A stretch of DNA of 64,000 nucleotides from Candidatus Nitrosopelagicus sp. (GTDB lineage Archaea; Thermoproteota; Nitrososphaeria; Nitrososphaerales; Nitrosopumilaceae), in contig JAOMBO010000003.1 of the NCBI GenBank assembly GCA_028344575.1, positions 1 to 64,000 of the forward strand, read 5' to 3'. The translations under genes and the position numbers were made by a program. Positions within the stretch are counted from its first letter, which is position 1, and every line of letters starts with the position of its first letter. A model generated the notes under the pieces. That model saw only the letters and a list, made by a program, of their open reading frames with translations, had not been told where the DNA came from and did not search any database. Shown piece by piece: positions 16,643 to 24,558 of the stretch.

Positions 16643-16752
16643 TATTAAAGCCTAGTGCCCTATGGTGAGTCTAGTGCCTAATGTTTACCACTAGAAATTA
16701 AATAATGCTAATACTTACCACTATACATACCCTAGTGCATAACCCATAAATA
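16643..16752. promoter_or_regulatory. Divergent promoter region with five CACTAG-type boxes
   Basis: For the minus-strand operon, TTAGGCACTAG (16681-16671) and GGGCACTAG (16660-16652) are 19 bp apart, and the second abuts TATA-like CTTTAATATC (16650-16641). For the plus-strand gene, TTACCACTAG (16685-16694) and TTACCACTA (16715-16723) point forward. A reverse copy, CTAGTGCATAA (16732-16742), abuts the TATA-like ATAAATA (16746-16752). ACTCACCATA lies between the first two boxes. This is the densest cluster of the motif in the window. Confidence 0.65.
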
Positions 16753-16775
16753 CAATAAATTAAAAAAACTGTTTA

Positions 16776-17357
16776 ATGAGCACTACACAATCACTTCCAA
16801 GTAAGATCGCATTGATGAAGGGTGGAATCGGAGCAGGCCTAATGGGTGGCTTTGCATTATTCTCATCATTCTTTGCAATCGATCAAATGTTAGATATCCC
16901 AGCAGGAACATTCTACAAAACTATCGGTATTACAATGGGCGTAGATGAAGGATTAGCAATTGCAATGGGCTTTATGGCACACATGGGCGTTGCAGCATTG
17001 ATTGGAGCCATGTACTTTTTGGCTTCAAACATTTGGAGATTCTTCAGATTGGTAACAGTCCCAAAAGCAATAATTACTGGTGTTTGGACTGGGCTAATTG
17101 TTTTCACAATAGCATTCTTACCAATTCACATGTTCGTAATGACTCCAATGATGGAGGTAGAATTGATAATTACTGACGTATCTCAATTTGACTTGGAACA
17201 ACAAAAAGCATTAGCAACTTTGTTGTATGAAAGCGACAAAATTTACATCAATGCATTGATTCTTCATGTAATATACGGAGGAATCGCAGGATTCATTGGA
17301 GGTTGCATAATGCATGACGACTACAAAGGAGTGAAAAGGATTGCCGGATTCTGGTAA
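16776..17357 (+). CDS. Four-helix membrane protein of unknown function
   Basis: This 193-residue protein has four hydrophobic segments (about residues 14-36, 60-82, 95-118 and 155-175), glycine- and methionine-rich, with a hydrophilic loop between helices 3 and 4. No transporter motif is recognised. It is driven from the divergent promoter with CACTAG boxes and overlaps the next gene by 17 bp. It is probably part of the same regulon as the SDR operon. Confidence 0.7.
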   Translation: MSTTQSLPSKIALMKGGIGAGLMGGFALFSSFFAIDQMLDIPAGTFYKTIGITMGVDEGLAIAMGFMAHMGVAALIGAMYFLASNIWRFFRLVTVPKAIITGVWTGLIVFTIAFLPIHMFVMTPMMEVELIITDVSQFDLEQQKALATLLYESDKIYINALILHVIYGGIAGFIGGCIMHDDYKGVKRIAGFW

Positions 17358-17712
17358 CGAAAACGAGAGAAGTCAAAAACTCGAAGGCATGTACAATGCT
17401 TTCATGCAAGACGTCTCAAAGTTATTTCCAAAGACCGATTCAAACCTACTACTCAATGTAATGGCTTTGGAAAGAAAATTCCCTGATATGATGCCACATG
17501 TGCATCTAGAGGTAATTTTCCCAAAGGGTACAAACGTCGATTTGCCAAAATACGAGATTACTGAAAAGTATCACGTTCAAGCAGCAACTCACAGATGGGA
17601 CAAGAACATACTTGTTGTAACTGGAATGATGAATGTAAATACTATTGCAGAGATTGCAGACCATAAAACTGTGGAAAAGATAACCGGCACAGCTAACGCG
17701 GCCTTTTATTAA
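17341..17712 (+). CDS. Soluble protein of unknown function, coupled to the four-helix membrane protein
   Basis: The longest form uses a TTG at 17341 and has 123 residues; an ATG at 17389 would shorten it by 16 residues and remove the overlap. It shows an N-terminal helix and then strands (HVHLEVIFPKGT, KNILVVTGMMNV) in an alpha/beta pattern. The family is unknown. The overlap with the membrane protein gene implies a functional pair. Confidence 0.6.
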   Translation: MPDSGNENERSQKLEGMYNAFMQDVSKLFPKTDSNLLLNVMALERKFPDMMPHVHLEVIFPKGTNVDLPKYEITEKYHVQAATHRWDKNILVVTGMMNVNTIAEIADHKTVEKITGTANAAFY

Positions 17713-17776
17713 AACCCTTTTTTCTATTTATTTTATTTTCAATTACCATTATATTTGATCATTTTTGGCAAACTTT

Positions 17777-18154
17777 ATGGCACAGAAAAATGAATTAGAT
17801 TCTCTAATTAAAAAAATTGGTAAACTACACAAAAAGATTCGTTTTGTTGCAATCATTCATAAAAATGGAAAAATATTAAAAACCGAAATGCGAGATGAAG
17901 TTCCGTCATTACTTAAGACAAAAAATGAAGAAAAATTCTGTCAGGATGTATCTGTACGTAGAAAGATGAGAGAGGAGTTTGATAAATCACTAGGTAAAGT
18001 AAGATTTGTCAATGTGGAACGTGAAAATATATCTCAAATAGTTATGTATGCAAAAACAAAATCTCTGTTTGTTACAGTAGAGCCTGAAATTTCCATCACT
18101 GATAAAACCAAAATCATCTCCCAAATTAAAAAACTCACTGCTAATTTGAAATGA
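17777..18154 (+). CDS. DUF6659-like thaumarchaeal protein
   Basis: The ATG at 17777 (MAQKNELD) is preferred over a TTG at 17765; this gives 125 residues. The sequence has a helix followed by a five-strand core with KIRFVAIIHKNGKIL, which resembles small roadblock/profilin-like thaumarchaeal proteins annotated as DUF6659. The name is from memory. It overlaps the PIN-like gene by 4 bp (ATGA). Confidence 0.55.
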   Translation: MAQKNELDSLIKKIGKLHKKIRFVAIIHKNGKILKTEMRDEVPSLLKTKNEEKFCQDVSVRRKMREEFDKSLGKVRFVNVERENISQIVMYAKTKSLFVTVEPEISITDKTKIISQIKKLTANLK

Positions 18155-18423
18155 AAATTTTAATTGATGAAATGGATGATGGCATGGATGATCGTCTAAT
18201 TCAGCTTGGATATGATGCGTATAGTGTAAAAAAACTTCGAGTTGAGGGTAAGAAGCTACATACTGATTATTCAGTTATTAATTATGCAAAAGAAAATGGA
18301 ATGATTTTGGTTACCCGAGATACTGAAAGTGGTCAAGCATGTGAAGAAAATGGGTTACCATGTATACTACTGGATAATAATGAAATTTTTAAAATTGTTA
18401 CTGAAAAACTGAAAAATTTCTAA
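18151..18423 (+). CDS. DUF5615 PIN-like protein (possible nuclease or toxin-like)
   Basis: This 90-residue protein starts MKILIDEMDDGMDDRL and contains ILVTRDTESGQ, the acidic positions and T-R-D-T/x-E/D motif typical of DUF5615 PIN-like proteins. These often act as RNase toxins in toxin-antitoxin pairs. The partner here would be the overlapping upstream DUF6659-like protein, not the usual DUF433 antitoxin. Activity is not proven; acidic residues Asp7, Asp10 or Asp13 and the Asp in TRDTE are candidates for metal binding. Confidence 0.7.
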   Translation: MKILIDEMDDGMDDRLIQLGYDAYSVKKLRVEGKKLHTDYSVINYAKENGMILVTRDTESGQACEENGLPCILLDNNEIFKIVTEKLKNF

Positions 18424-18457
18424 CTAAATTATTATTCAACCTTCTTGGAATGTACGT

Positions 18458-18712
18458 ATGAAAACTTGTGATGGCCGAGGTACATCATACATGAATGGAA
18501 ATTCATATGAAGATTGTAAAAAAATTGCAGAAGGTATTAACACAAAATTAAAACCGCTCATAACTGATAATGACTCTATGTCTTGGAAGCAATTATCTGA
18601 AGAAGTGAATCATGATGAACTTGTATACAAATTGGTTTTGAAATATCTGCGTCGAGATGGATTTGATATTGGAAATATTGATAATCCTCAAATTACTGTA
18701 AAACCTAATTAG
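18458..18712 (+). CDS. 84-residue hypothetical protein
   Basis: This is a small soluble protein with an N-terminal Cys-Asp-Gly-Arg-Gly segment and a winged-helix-like C-terminal half (SWKQLSEEVN and LVYKLVLKYLRRDGFDI). It could be a degenerate winged helix. It overlaps the convergent membrane protein gene by 8 bp. No family is recognised. Confidence 0.55.
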   Translation: MKTCDGRGTSYMNGNSYEDCKKIAEGINTKLKPLITDNDSMSWKQLSEEVNHDELVYKLVLKYLRRDGFDIGNIDNPQITVKPN

Positions 18713-19517
18713 TATTATTTTGAGATTTCAGTATTCTTCTAGATATAATAAATGGCGTTAAAATCAATACTGGCACTGTGATTACAATGAATAAAGTTTG
18801 TAGTTCTGTAATTGCAATTGTAAATGTAACCGCACTTGTTGCACCGATAAATAATGATAAAAACGATCCAACACATGTGGGGCATGCTATGAATAATCCT
18901 GTCGCTGCACCTATACTTCCCAGACCTCCTGTCTTTTTTGCAATTGAAATTGCATTAACTGCTAATGCAGTATTCACTGCAACAAGATATGATACTAGAA
19001 TCTGTAATAGTAGATTAATCGGAACAATGTTTATTCCAATATGTTCTGTTAGGTATGCAACAAATTTTGGCATATATCCTGGAGGTCCACAACATGGTGT
19101 TACATGTGCTGAAGGGACATCTGCTCCATAATGATATGAAAATACGACCTCTGGCTGATACACCAAAATTCCTGAAGTCATTGAAAAAAATACTCCATAA
19201 ATTATGAATGTCACAATGAATGTTTTTTTGGCTTTATTCCCAAGTGTGTTATTACAAATCATGGATAGTGCTGTTGTATTTCCTGTAGCTGCAACTCTTT
19301 TCTGAAATTTATGAAGCCCTACTCCAATCATTCCGATAGAAATTGTGAACAATATGTAAAATGCTACTCCTAATCTTTGAATTGATTGAACTGCATCTGG
19401 TGTAATTTCTTGGTATTCAAATCTAACATAGATCAAAAATAAAATCCCAATCGAGATGAATCCTAAAATGATTAATTTTTTATCATTTTGACCACCTTTG
19501 GTAGTCTCTGTTTTCAT
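18705..19517 (-). CDS. Multi-pass membrane protein with HxxxCC and CPTC motifs
   Basis: This 270-residue protein has about six hydrophobic helices. The loop after helix 3 contains His138, then Cys142-Cys143 in PCCGPPGY. Helix 5 begins with Cys212-Pro-Thr-Cys215. Paired cysteines on the outer side and in a membrane helix suggest a thiol-redox or copper-handling role, but no characterised family is recognised. It is transcribed divergently from the BFN gene. Confidence 0.7.
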   Translation of the reverse strand: MKTETTKGGQNDKKLIILGFISIGILFLIYVRFEYQEITPDAVQSIQRLGVAFYILFTISIGMIGVGLHKFQKRVAATGNTTALSMICNNTLGNKAKKTFIVTFIIYGVFFSMTSGILVYQPEVVFSYHYGADVPSAHVTPCCGPPGYMPKFVAYLTEHIGINIVPINLLLQILVSYLVAVNTALAVNAISIAKKTGGLGSIGAATGLFIACPTCVGSFLSLFIGATSAVTFTIAITELQTLFIVITVPVLILTPFIISRRILKSQNNTN

Positions 19518-19576
19518 GTGGGATCTCTTACTTAGTTCATTATATTTTTAACATATGTTCTGCAAGTAAATCTAGA

Positions 19577-20008
19577 ATGGAAATCAATGAAGTTCAAGAT
19601 CCAGATTATGAAGTAGTCACAATCAGTAATTTAGGTTTTGTAGATCCATACGGAAATGAAGGTCTGGTAATTTTACACTCTGATGATAAACGAGAGTTTC
19701 ACATGCGTGCATTTTCTGGTGAGGTATCTAGACATATCGCAAGTTTTCTTGACGGTGATCACGATACTGTTCCGACAATTTACAAAATGCTTGAAGATAT
19801 TTGTGAAGCAAATGAGCTATTATTAGTTAAAGTCAAAATTTATGAAAGCGGGGATGCCCTACGTGCGAATCTCTACTTGACTGGAAAAAAGGACCTTGTT
19901 TTACGAAATTACCGTGCATCTGATGCTGTTGCACTAGCAGTATATTATCAAATTCCTATTCTAGTAAGAACTAATATGCTCAAAAGTCCAATCGAAGAGA
20001 CTACGTAA
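19577..20008 (+). CDS. Bifunctional nuclease (BFN/DUF151) family protein
   Basis: This 143-residue protein shows the DUF151 core: a beta N-terminus, the TVPTIYKMLEDICE helix, then LYLTGKKDLVLRNYRASDAV with ALAVYYQIPILV. The (R)ASDA(V)ALA motif is characteristic. Plant and Mycobacterium relatives have RNase/DNase activity or stress roles; archaeal function is not established. It converges with purP, overlapping by 8 bp. Confidence 0.85.
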   Translation: MEINEVQDPDYEVVTISNLGFVDPYGNEGLVILHSDDKREFHMRAFSGEVSRHIASFLDGDHDTVPTIYKMLEDICEANELLLVKVKIYESGDALRANLYLTGKKDLVLRNYRASDAVALAVYYQIPILVRTNMLKSPIEETT

Positions 20009-21092
20009 CAATTTCTTTAATTTTATCTTCTTCTATTGCTCGTTTAATTTCTATTGCTATACGTCGACCAATTCCAAAAGTTGTGCCGTATTGGTATTTA
20101 GTATATGGACTAGTTGTTGCAACAATTGGGTTACCTGGTACTCGAAGTGATACATCGTATACAATCATCTCCAAGTCTTTTGTGATAACACTTTGAAGTG
20201 AAAATGGACCAATAATTCCTGGTGCATATTCTTTCTTCACTGCTCTGACAAATTTATCTCCCATTTTGAAGACTTTTTCTAATAATGATTCTCTAATACT
20301 TGCAGGTGTATGACCCACCTCGATGTTTTGTAATGGTATGTCCATCTCTAACTGTTGTTTTGCAGGAAGTGCGTTGTAATCGTGAATATTGGTTTGCAAT
20401 CTTCTTTCTATGCCTATGAAGTCAACTTGATCAGAAATTGGCGTGTGGAAGAAGTTAAAATTCAGATAGGTCCCAATGGCCAATTCTTCGATACTTGCTT
20501 TTTCTAAATCCTTTCTAGCAATCAATCCCTTCTTGATTTTTTCTTCAGATTTTTCTTTATAATCTGCATATGATGTAACTGTGAAAAATGCACGTTCTAA
20601 TTTTCTATCTTTTTCCATTACTTTGACAATTGCAGGTTTATTGATGGATTTTGGATTCTCAAAGATCTTTGGATACTTGACACCTGCTTTTTTTAATAAA
20701 TAATATTGATTTCGTTTATTTTCTCTTTCTTCGGCTTGGAAGAGCTTTCTATTTCCAAAGATTGGAACTTTTAATTTATTTTCTAATATTTCATATCCAA
20801 GATATGCTGTTAGTGAACGATGTGGAACAATAATTGTGTTATTCTCTCTCATTATTTTTTGATTTGCTGGACTTGCCATGTCCTTGAATTTTTTAACAAT
20901 CTTTATCTCATCTGCAATTCGATTAAATCTTTGATAAGGCACCTCTCTTCCCTTTTGACAATAAACGACTGTCTCAAAGTCTTCGTCTTTTGCACCGTCC
21001 ATTATTTCTAATGCTGAATGACTTCCTAAAACTCCGATTTTTGGATCTGTGTATTCTGATGCAATCTTTTGCATCTCAGATCTTTTAATCAT
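20001..21092 (-). CDS. purP: FAICAR synthetase, ATP-grasp enzyme of archaeal purine synthesis
   Basis: PurP (5-formaminoimidazole-4-carboxamide ribonucleotide synthetase) makes FAICAR from AICAR, formate and ATP, replacing the folate-dependent bacterial step. The 363-residue length, the N-terminal GVLGSHSALEIMDGAKDE motif and the C-terminal ATP-grasp half with IIGPFSLQSVI and DVSLRVPGNP fit the family. MIKRSEMQ has two possible ATG starts, at 21092 and 21074. It is not linked to the other pur genes, which lie 13-20 kb away. Confidence 0.93.
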   Translation of the reverse strand: MIKRSEMQKIASEYTDPKIGVLGSHSALEIMDGAKDEDFETVVYCQKGREVPYQRFNRIADEIKIVKKFKDMASPANQKIMRENNTIIVPHRSLTAYLGYEILENKLKVPIFGNRKLFQAEERENKRNQYYLLKKAGVKYPKIFENPKSINKPAIVKVMEKDRKLERAFFTVTSYADYKEKSEEKIKKGLIARKDLEKASIEELAIGTYLNFNFFHTPISDQVDFIGIERRLQTNIHDYNALPAKQQLEMDIPLQNIEVGHTPASIRESLLEKVFKMGDKFVRAVKKEYAPGIIGPFSLQSVITKDLEMIVYDVSLRVPGNPIVATTSPYTKYQYGTTFGIGRRIAIEIKRAIEEDKIKEIVT

Positions 21093-21166
21093 AATACACT
21101 GAATAATATTGTAAAATTAAATGCTTCTTTAGAACAGTTTTCTACTTGTAATTTTCTAATTATAAT

Positions 21167-21286
21167 ATGAGCGTTGAAATGGTTCTAGTTGGAATGATTC
21201 TCTTTGGAGGAATGATTGCAGCTGGTGTCAAAGTCTGGTTAAACAGACGAAAAGAATCTGAGCAATTAGATGAACCTCACGCGTAA
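21167..21286 (+). CDS. 39-residue single-helix membrane protein
   Basis: The frame starts with ATG 75 bp past the purP start on the other strand. It encodes one transmembrane helix (residues about 4-23) followed by a basic then acidic tail (RRKESEQLDEP). A TATA-like TTATAATA overlaps the start, so its mRNA would be nearly leaderless. Several such mini-proteins occur in this window. Coding is likely but not certain. Confidence 0.5.
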   Translation: MSVEMVLVGMILFGGMIAAGVKVWLNRRKESEQLDEPHA

Positions 21287-21332
21287 ATTCTCATATTCAG
21301 TTATATTTTGTAAAATCTGATTCAACAAGTAC

Positions 21333-21890
21333 ATGAAACTTGTAATTGGGATAACTGGAAGTACCGGTGTCATATACGGCATTCGTCTATTAGAGGTTCT
21401 AAAGGAAAAAGGAATCGAGACAAATCTCGTAATGTCTGAATGGGCAAAAAAATGTGTTCCAATGGAGACTAAACATAACATTGCATATGTTGAATCACTT
21501 GCTACCGAAGTAACTGATGAAAACAATATGGCTGCAAATGTTTCAAGTGGAACCCACAAAACTGACGGAATGATTGTGATTCCTTGTACCATGAAAACAC
21601 TTTCAAGTATTGCAAATGGTTATGATGAAACTCTAGTTGCTCGTGCAGCTGGTGTAACTCTAAAAGAGGTTAGAAAATTAATTCTGGTTGCAAGAGAAAC
21701 TCCTCTAACTGCAATAAATCTAGAAAATATGTTAAAACTTGCTAGACTTGATGTTGTGATCATGCCTCCTGTAACTGAATTTTATACAAATCCTACATCA
21801 ATTGATGCAATGATTGACCATATTGTTGGCAAATGTCTTGATCAATTTGATATTGATCATGATTTGTTTACTCGATGGGGAAGCAAATAA
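21333..21890 (+). CDS. ubiX: Flavin prenyltransferase (UbiX/Pad1 family)
   Basis: UbiX makes prenylated FMN, the cofactor of UbiD decarboxylases. The 185-residue protein has the N-terminal flavin motif GITGSTGVIYGIRLL, the central CTMKTLSSIANG, and the C-terminal RETPL..NLENM..MPP pattern, all typical. No ubiD gene is in this window. In archaea the enzyme also serves menaquinone-type and mevalonate-variant decarboxylation steps. It stands alone between a mini-protein and an SRPBCC gene. Confidence 0.93.
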   Translation: MKLVIGITGSTGVIYGIRLLEVLKEKGIETNLVMSEWAKKCVPMETKHNIAYVESLATEVTDENNMAANVSSGTHKTDGMIVIPCTMKTLSSIANGYDETLVARAAGVTLKEVRKLILVARETPLTAINLENMLKLARLDVVIMPPVTEFYTNPTSIDAMIDHIVGKCLDQFDIDHDLFTRWGSK

Positions 21891-21927
21891 CCCAAAAAAA
21901 TTTACGCTAGTTTTATTTTGAGAATTC

Positions 21928-22347
21928 ATGTTAAAGATATCCTTTGAAAGAGAAATTATTGGAGATCTCGATAAAGCATTTGATATAATTACAAATTTTG
22001 AGAATTTCCAAAAATTATTTCCAGATTTCTACCCTTCAATTTTAATAAAATCTGTACGGGATGAAAGCTCTCTTGTGGCAGAACATCTCAAACTTCATGA
22101 TACTGAATTCATTATAATGTCTAAACATTTTACATCAAAACCGCATTCACATGAAATGCGTGTTATTGGAGGTGATATCAAAGGAAGTAGTATTAATGAA
22201 ATTTTTAGTTTTGATAATGGTAAAACCGTACTCAAAGTTAATGCAGAATTAGATGTAAAATCATCTAGATTTTCTAAGAAAAATCCATATGAAGACTCTT
22301 TGAAAAATTTGTATGACTCAATGATAATAGAAATTGAAAAATCTTAG
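21928..22347 (+). CDS. SRPBCC (START-like) family protein
   Basis: This 139-residue protein starts with a strand (LKISFEREIIGDLDKAFDI), then the amphipathic helix and the usual antiparallel sheet, and ends in a long helix (YEDSLKNLYDSMIIEIEK). It is 37 bp behind ubiX, so it may be co-transcribed. Relatives bind quinones or lipids (for example Coq10), which would fit a link with UbiX; this is inference. It converges with tatA, overlapping by 4 bp. Confidence 0.7.
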   Translation: MLKISFEREIIGDLDKAFDIITNFENFQKLFPDFYPSILIKSVRDESSLVAEHLKLHDTEFIIMSKHFTSKPHSHEMRVIGGDIKGSSINEIFSFDNGKTVLKVNAELDVKSSRFSKKNPYEDSLKNLYDSMIIEIEKS

Positions 22348-22541
22348 TCTTTATTTTCTTTGATATCTTTTAGTTCTTTATCGGCTTCAATCTCTCCTTT
22401 CTTGTATTCTCCTTTAGCTTTACCAAAAGTTTTTGCTAGTTCTGGAATCTTTTTTGCTCCAAATAGTAATACTCCTGCAGCGACAATTACAATTATCCAT
22501 TCGCTTCCTCCTGGTATGAAATTGAATAAGCTCTCAATCAT
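22344..22541 (-). CDS. tatA: Twin-arginine translocase subunit TatA/TatE
   Basis: This 65-residue protein has the short N-terminal membrane helix (WIIVIVAAGVLLF), the FGAKKIPELAKTFGKA amphipathic helix and a charged tail, the standard TatA layout. It forms the pore with TatC for export of folded, often cofactor-containing proteins. It follows tatC by 25 bp. The gap contains TTATCACTAG, similar to the CACTA boxes at 12-17 kb, but with a single copy. Confidence 0.9.
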   Translation of the reverse strand: MIESLFNFIPGGSEWIIVIVAAGVLLFGAKKIPELAKTFGKAKGEYKKGEIEADKELKDIKENKD

Positions 22542-22566
22542 GATTCATCTAGTGATAAATTCTCAT

Positions 22567-23358
22567 TTAAGTCTTGAGGGTCTTTCTTTCTTGTCTCTCA
22601 GCTACAATCATGCCTGCAAAGTATAATGCAATCATTGGTAATGACACAAACCACATTGTTACTCCACTTCCATCTGGTGTGATTACTGCACCAAATACAA
22701 TTATAGCAATTATTGCATATCTCAAATTTCTTCTCCAAAATTTGGCATCTACTAATCCTGATAGACTAATTGCATACATTATGAGTGGTAGTTGAAATGA
22801 TATTCCAAATGCTAACAAGAATTGTAAAACAAATGTTACAAAGTCCATAATGTTCAAAAATGTGACTAATCCTGCAGATTCACCATATCTGTAAAGAAAA
22901 TCTAAAATGAATGGAATAACTGCTGCATATGAAAATGTACATCCTGTAATGAATAATCCTACTGCAGGCAATGTAATGGAGCGACCTACATTAATTTCTC
23001 TTTCTTTTAATGCAGGTCTCAAAAATGATATGAACTCTCTGACAATGATTGGTATACTTACAACAATTCCGATTAATGCTGCTATGTATACTTGAGAGAA
23101 AAATGCTTGTCCTGGTGCGGTCTGAATTAACTGAACTCCTTCTGGCACCAATTCTCCTTTCATTACATTTGTAAATTGTGCTGCAATGTTGTTTAGTGGT
23201 TCTGGGTATGGATAATACAATGTGACTCCCATGACATCAAAAGATGTTGCATGAAATGTTAGAATGAAAACTGTGATAACTAAAATTGAAATTATAGAGC
23301 GAATTACTCTTTTTCGTAATTCTTCAATGTGTACATTTATTCCGCTAATCTCTGACAT
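22567..23358 (-). CDS. tatC: Twin-arginine translocase subunit TatC
   Basis: This 263-residue protein with six helices has the N-terminal HIEELRKRVIRS motif and FLRPALKEREI after helix 2, both diagnostic of TatC, which recognises RR signal peptides. The loop between helices 1 and 2 is longer than in bacterial TatC (about residues 50-85). It is the first gene of a tatC-tatA operon, the reverse of the bacterial tatABC order. Confidence 0.93.
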   Translation of the reverse strand: MSEISGINVHIEELRKRVIRSIISILVITVFILTFHATSFDVMGVTLYYPYPEPLNNIAAQFTNVMKGELVPEGVQLIQTAPGQAFFSQVYIAALIGIVVSIPIIVREFISFLRPALKEREINVGRSITLPAVGLFITGCTFSYAAVIPFILDFLYRYGESAGLVTFLNIMDFVTFVLQFLLAFGISFQLPLIMYAISLSGLVDAKFWRRNLRYAIIAIIVFGAVITPDGSGVTMWFVSLPMIALYFAGMIVAERQERKTLKT

Positions 23359-23404
23359 CTAAATTTCCTAATGTCATATCTTCAACAAAAATGTTTCAAA
23401 TATT

Positions 23405-23866
23405 CTAGGTAGGGATTGGGAGAAGTTTTGCTTCTGGATATCCCCATTCTTTTAACTTCTCTTGTGTTGTATCGTGTAGTTCAATTGTTATTATTGGATT
23501 GATTGTAAATTCATCTTTCAATTCTTTTGCCAATTTGGCTATATCTTTTGCAGAGTAGATCTCTTTTGAATCCACCAGGAAAATTCTTTCACCTTTTTCA
23601 TACTCATTACCTCCAAATTTATTTTTGAGGGATTTTGTAATAGGGGGTAAATCACTTCTTTCGATATTATTGTAATAGTATGTTATGCCTTGTTTTGATT
23701 CATAATCGTGTGGTGTTCCTGCTTTGTAAAGAAACACTCCAAAAAATATGGCGTCCTCTTCTGGTTCTTTGGAACATTTTATATCCCAATTGAGAACTTT
23801 ATCTTCGTCATGTTCTACTTTTTCCATCTCTTCTGGAGTTAATTTCCAATAACGAAATTTTGCCAT
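23405..23866 (-). CDS. Soluble protein of unknown function
   Basis: The second ATG (MAKFRYWKLTPEEM, 153 residues) is preferred over one 7 codons upstream. The protein has a strand-helix start and an alternating alpha/beta pattern, with IFLVDSKEIYSAKDIAKLAKE near the middle. The N-terminal RYWKLTPEEMEKV could suggest a PUA/EVE-like or ThiF-like fold, but nothing matches firmly. Confidence 0.6.
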   Translation of the reverse strand: MAKFRYWKLTPEEMEKVEHDEDKVLNWDIKCSKEPEEDAIFFGVFLYKAGTPHDYESKQGITYYYNNIERSDLPPITKSLKNKFGGNEYEKGERIFLVDSKEIYSAKDIAKLAKELKDEFTINPIITIELHDTTQEKLKEWGYPEAKLLPIPT

Positions 23867-23972
23867 ATGACACAATATTTTTGCCATTATAAAATCAATT
23901 GCATAGATCCTAGATCATTTTTTAGAAATTTGAGCTTATATTGTATATTTTAAACAATGACTTCTAATTTCA

Positions 23973-24443
23973 TCATAAATTATATTTAATAAAATATTTT
24001 GTCCATACTTCTATATTTGAAACTCTATATCCTATATCATTAGTAAGTTTTGAATTTTTATTCATTATTACTCTTTCAAGAATATTATTTTTTTGTAAGA
24101 TTTTCAAGCTAACTGAGACAGTTGATCCTGATTTTTTAATTTTTTTTGAAATTTTGTTTGCTCCGACGACTTGATTGCAATTTGTCTGTTTCATAATATA
24201 CTTGAATATTTCATTATTAGTTTTATTTCTTAATACGGTGATTAGTATTCTATCTTTTTTTAGAATATTCGTTGTAAAGTATTTTCCACGTTTTTCACCT
24301 TCTTTTTCTATTTCTCCACTATCGATTAATTTTATAATATAATGTGAAACTACGCCATTGCTTAATCCTGTATCCCGTACAATCTCATTATATGAAATTC
24401 CTGGCATGCTTTTAATCAATTTGGTAACAATTTCTTTTCGCAC
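23973..24443 (-). CDS. Double winged-helix transcriptional regulator
   Basis: This 156-residue protein has an N-terminal winged helix (PGISYNEIVRDTGLSNGVVS, wing GEIEKEGEKRGKYF) and a second helix-turn-helix (GANKISKKIKKSGSTVSVSL) ahead of a short tail. It has no ligand domain. It is divergent from the large S-layer-like gene at 24559, with 115 bp between start codons. It may control that exported-protein cluster. Confidence 0.75.
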   Translation of the reverse strand: MRKEIVTKLIKSMPGISYNEIVRDTGLSNGVVSHYIIKLIDSGEIEKEGEKRGKYFTTNILKKDRILITVLRNKTNNEIFKYIMKQTNCNQVVGANKISKKIKKSGSTVSVSLKILQKNNILERVIMNKNSKLTNDIGYRVSNIEVWTKYFIKYNL

Positions 24444-24558
24444 ATTTTGAATGTTAATTTTGTATTAATATTCCACAATAGTTCATTTGAAAACTGTACT
24501 AGTTTGTATTCTAAATTTCCTATTTAGTATATATTCAAAAAATCTGAAAAAATTCAGT

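Noticed and set aside
22548-22557. TTATCACTAG box ahead of tatA as another regulon member
   Set aside because: It is a single copy, lies 7 bp from the start codon inside an operon gap, and has no paired box at 19-20 bp.
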